From positions 1 to 8,255 of the forward strand of contig JACZYI010000071.1 of the NCBI GenBank assembly GCA_022571175.1: a DNA stretch of 8,255 nucleotides, in the 5' to 3' direction. Positions 6,333 through 8,255 of this stretch are shown here, piece by piece (within the stretch, counting starts at the first letter, position 1; each line of letters opens with the position of its first letter). The stretch is from Pseudomonadota bacterium (GTDB lineage Bacteria; Pseudomonadota; Alphaproteobacteria; Sphingomonadales; SMXR01). The notes below the pieces were generated by a model. That model made no database searches, was not told where the DNA came from, and saw only the letters and a program-made list of their open reading frames with translations. Both the position numbers and the translations under genes were made by a program.

Positions 6333-7343
6333 ATGCGCACCAGCCAGGTATGGAACTGGATTTATCATCGCGGCGTTACCGAATTTTCCGCCATGGCCAA
6401 CATTTCAAAATCTCTACAGAAACAGCTCGAAGCCAATTTTATCATTTCGCGACCGGACGTGACTTCCTATCAAATCTCAGAAGACGGCACACGCAAATAT
6501 CTGGTCCGGTTCCGGGATGGCAATGAAGCGGAATCGGTGTTTATACCCGACGAAGATCGAGGCACACTCTGTATTTCCAGCCAGGTGGGCTGCACTCTAA
6601 ATTGCCGTTTTTGTTATACGGGCACCCAACGGTTAGTGCGGAATCTGAGTGCCAACGAAATTGTGTCCCAAATCATGATTGCCCGGGATGATTTGGGGGA
6701 ATGGCCCACCCCGACCGATGGCAGGAAAATCACCAATATCGTACTGATGGGAATGGGTGAGCCGCTCTATAATTTTGAAAATGTCAAAAAAGCCGTTCTT
6801 ATTCTGCGTGACCCCGAGGGTATTCAAATGTCCCGCCGCCGCATTACCCTGTCAACCGCAGGTGTAGTGCCATTGATGGAACGGGCGGGCCGCGAAATCG
6901 GCGTAAATCTGGCGGTCTCGCTTCACGCGGTGACCGATGAAGTTCGGGATAAACTAGTACCCATTAACCGGAAATATCCCATCCATGAATTGCTGTCCGC
7001 TTGCCGTGATTATCCCGGAGCGCACAATGCACGTCGTATCACGTTCGAATATATTATGCTGAAAGATATCAATGATTCGGACGCGGACGCCAAAAAGCTG
7101 GTGGGTCTTATTCACAAATATGAATTGCCCGCCAAGGTCAATCTCATTCCGTTTAATCCCTGGCCCGGCGCACCTTATGAATGTTCGGACTGGGAAAGAA
7201 TTGAGAAATTTTCGTCCTTGATATTCAAATCGGGAGTCTCCGCCCCCATTCGCATGCCACGCGGTCGGGATATTATGGCCGCCTGCGGACAGCTTAAATC
7301 TGCCAGCATCAAAATAAAGGCCAGCGAACGAAAAAAGCTGTAA
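6333..7343 (+). CDS. rlmN: RlmN, dual-specificity 23S rRNA/tRNA adenine C2 methyltransferase, N-terminus cut off
   Basis: RlmN is a radical SAM enzyme that methylates C2 of A2503 in 23S rRNA and A37 in some tRNAs. All catalytic parts are intact in this 336-residue frame. CTLNCRFC (87-94) holds the three cluster cysteines 87, 91 and 94. Cys80 in GTLCISSQ corresponds to E. coli Cys118. GMGEP (140-144) is the SAM-binding motif. Cys318 in AACGQL corresponds to the methyl-carrying Cys355. Residues 170-240 and 264-282 match the barrel core, including LSTAGVVP and INLIPFNPWPGAPY-like text. E. coli RlmN has 384 residues, and the missing N-terminal segment is encoded just upstream, behind an in-frame TGA. 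The ATG at 6333 directly follows that stop (TGAATG) and has no convincing Shine-Dalgarno, so expression would need reinitiation. It could be a recent pseudogene, a sequencing error, or a functional split gene. Confidence 0.9.
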   Translation: MRTSQVWNWIYHRGVTEFSAMANISKSLQKQLEANFIISRPDVTSYQISEDGTRKYLVRFRDGNEAESVFIPDEDRGTLCISSQVGCTLNCRFCYTGTQRLVRNLSANEIVSQIMIARDDLGEWPTPTDGRKITNIVLMGMGEPLYNFENVKKAVLILRDPEGIQMSRRRITLSTAGVVPLMERAGREIGVNLAVSLHAVTDEVRDKLVPINRKYPIHELLSACRDYPGAHNARRITFEYIMLKDINDSDADAKKLVGLIHKYELPAKVNLIPFNPWPGAPYECSDWERIEKFSSLIFKSGVSAPIRMPRGRDIMAACGQLKSASIKIKASERKKL

Positions 7344-7348
7344 TCAAT

Positions 7349-8245
7349 TTAAAGAGCTTCCGGATCAATGTTGTTTTGCCGACAGGCAGCGGTGACCGTA
7401 TTTTTGAGCAGGCAGGCAATAGTCATAGGGCCAACCCCACCGGGCACTGGAGTTATGGCACCCGCCACCTTCAGCGCTTCGGCATAATCCACATCGCCAA
7501 CCAGTCGAGTTTTACCCTCTCCCTTATCGGGTGCCGGGATTACATTCTGGCCCACATCAATGACAATTGCTCCGGGCTTGATCCAGTCGCCCTTGACCAT
7601 ATGTGCCACGCCGACCGCCGCTACCAGAATATCTGCTTGCCGGCATTTTCCGGCCAAGTCGATGGTTCTGGAGTGAGCGATGGTCACGGTGCAATGATCC
7701 GCCAGGAGTAACTGGGCCATAGGTTTACCGACGATATTGGAGCGACCAATTATGAGGGCATTTTTGCCCTTAAGATCCCCTAGCTCCCGGCGAAGCATGA
7801 GCAAACATCCCAAGGGTGTGCATGGCACCATGCCATTGCCACCGGTTGACAGGAGACCAACATTCAAGACGTGAAAACCGTCCACATCCTTTTGAGGCGA
7901 AATGGCCCCCAGGACGGTGCTATCGTCAATTTGCGCGGGTAATGGCAATTGAACCAATATGCCATGTACAGCAGGGTCATTGTTCAGTTGATCCACCAAA
8001 TCCAGCAATTCCTTCTGAGAGGTATCAGCGCCAAGCATATGCTCGAAGGATTGCATGCCTGCATTTATTGTGGCTTTGCCTTTGTTGCGCACATAAATCT
8101 GGCTGGCTGGATTTGCACCAACCATCACCACCGCCAGACCTGGCGTTATATGGTGTTTTTTCTTGAGCAAAGCCACGTCCGCCGCAACGTCCGCTCTGAC
8201 CTCGGCTGCAAAGGCTTTGCCATCAATGATTGTTGCTTCACTCAC
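7349..8245 (-). CDS. folD: FolD: methylenetetrahydrofolate dehydrogenase / methenyltetrahydrofolate cyclohydrolase
   Basis: This bifunctional cytoplasmic enzyme interconverts 5,10-methylene-, 5,10-methenyl- and 10-formyl-tetrahydrofolate, using NADP. It is complete at 298 residues. The catalytic lysine is in YVRNKGKA (Lys55, equivalent to E. coli Lys54). Gln99 lies in VQLPLP, and Asp122 in PQKDVDGFH. PCTPLG is at 141-146, and the dinucleotide-binding loop is IIGRSNIVGKPM at 165-176. The C-terminus carries LVGDVDY and ITPVPGGVGPMT (264-275). The insert PAPDKGEGKTR before GDVD is common in alphaproteobacteria. The start is GTG at 8245 with GGGACA upstream; the GTGAGTGA context suggests overlap with a gene beyond the window. 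It is convergent with rlmN, with 5 nt between stops. Confidence 0.95.
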   Translation of the reverse strand: MSEATIIDGKAFAAEVRADVAADVALLKKKHHITPGLAVVMVGANPASQIYVRNKGKATINAGMQSFEHMLGADTSQKELLDLVDQLNNDPAVHGILVQLPLPAQIDDSTVLGAISPQKDVDGFHVLNVGLLSTGGNGMVPCTPLGCLLMLRRELGDLKGKNALIIGRSNIVGKPMAQLLLADHCTVTIAHSRTIDLAGKCRQADILVAAVGVAHMVKGDWIKPGAIVIDVGQNVIPAPDKGEGKTRLVGDVDYAEALKVAGAITPVPGGVGPMTIACLLKNTVTAACRQNNIDPEAL

Positions 8246-8255
8246 TTGCTGTCCC

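Overview
The window looks like a stretch of an alphaproteobacterial chromosome of roughly balanced base composition. The evidence is the set of protein types and their order: an alphaproteobacterial-style SPOUT RNA methyltransferase, an IalB-family periplasmic protein and rlmN in a row, and a FolD with the extended loop ending GEGKTRLVGDVD. I cannot name the genus. No mobile element, tRNA, rRNA or CRISPR array is visible.

Left part (1-4882, all minus strand). Reading in the direction of transcription, it starts with a sigma70-like promoter (4854-4882). Next comes a full cobalamin riboswitch (about 4634-4849), then a leader that can hide the ribosome binding site, then a BtuB-like TonB-dependent outer-membrane receptor (2579-4510). 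This is followed by a small polytopic membrane protein of the DUF6580 type (2055-2567) and a BtuF-like corrinoid-binding-fold protein without a signal peptide (1195-2058). The three genes are packed with an 11-nt gap and a 4-nt overlap, so they form one vitamin B12-controlled unit. No btuC or btuD is present. The arrangement suggests that the small membrane protein has a part in moving corrinoids across the inner membrane. After a 98-nt gap on the same strand come scoA (392-1096) and the start of scoB (1-392, cut by the window edge). They encode the two subunits of a 3-oxoacid CoA-transferase.

Right part (5023-7343, plus strand). Three genes run in line: a TrmH/SPOUT-family RNA methyltransferase (5023-5592), an exported IalB-family protein (5598-6146) and rlmN (6333-7343). 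The rlmN reading frame is interrupted. The 55 or so codons upstream of 6330 clearly encode the family's N-terminal segment, and an in-frame TGA at 6330-6332 separates it from the rest. An ATG follows the stop directly. This is either a nonsense mutation, a sequencing error, or a split gene relying on reinitiation.

Right edge (7349-8245, minus strand). A complete folD is convergent with rlmN, with only 5 nt between their stop codons.

The main points for a second look are the interrupted rlmN, the B12-regulated trio with a DUF6580 protein and a signal-less BtuF homologue, and the readable expression platform of the riboswitch. There is no gene-free stretch over 300 bases other than the riboswitch leader and divergent promoter region (4511-5022), which is itemised below.
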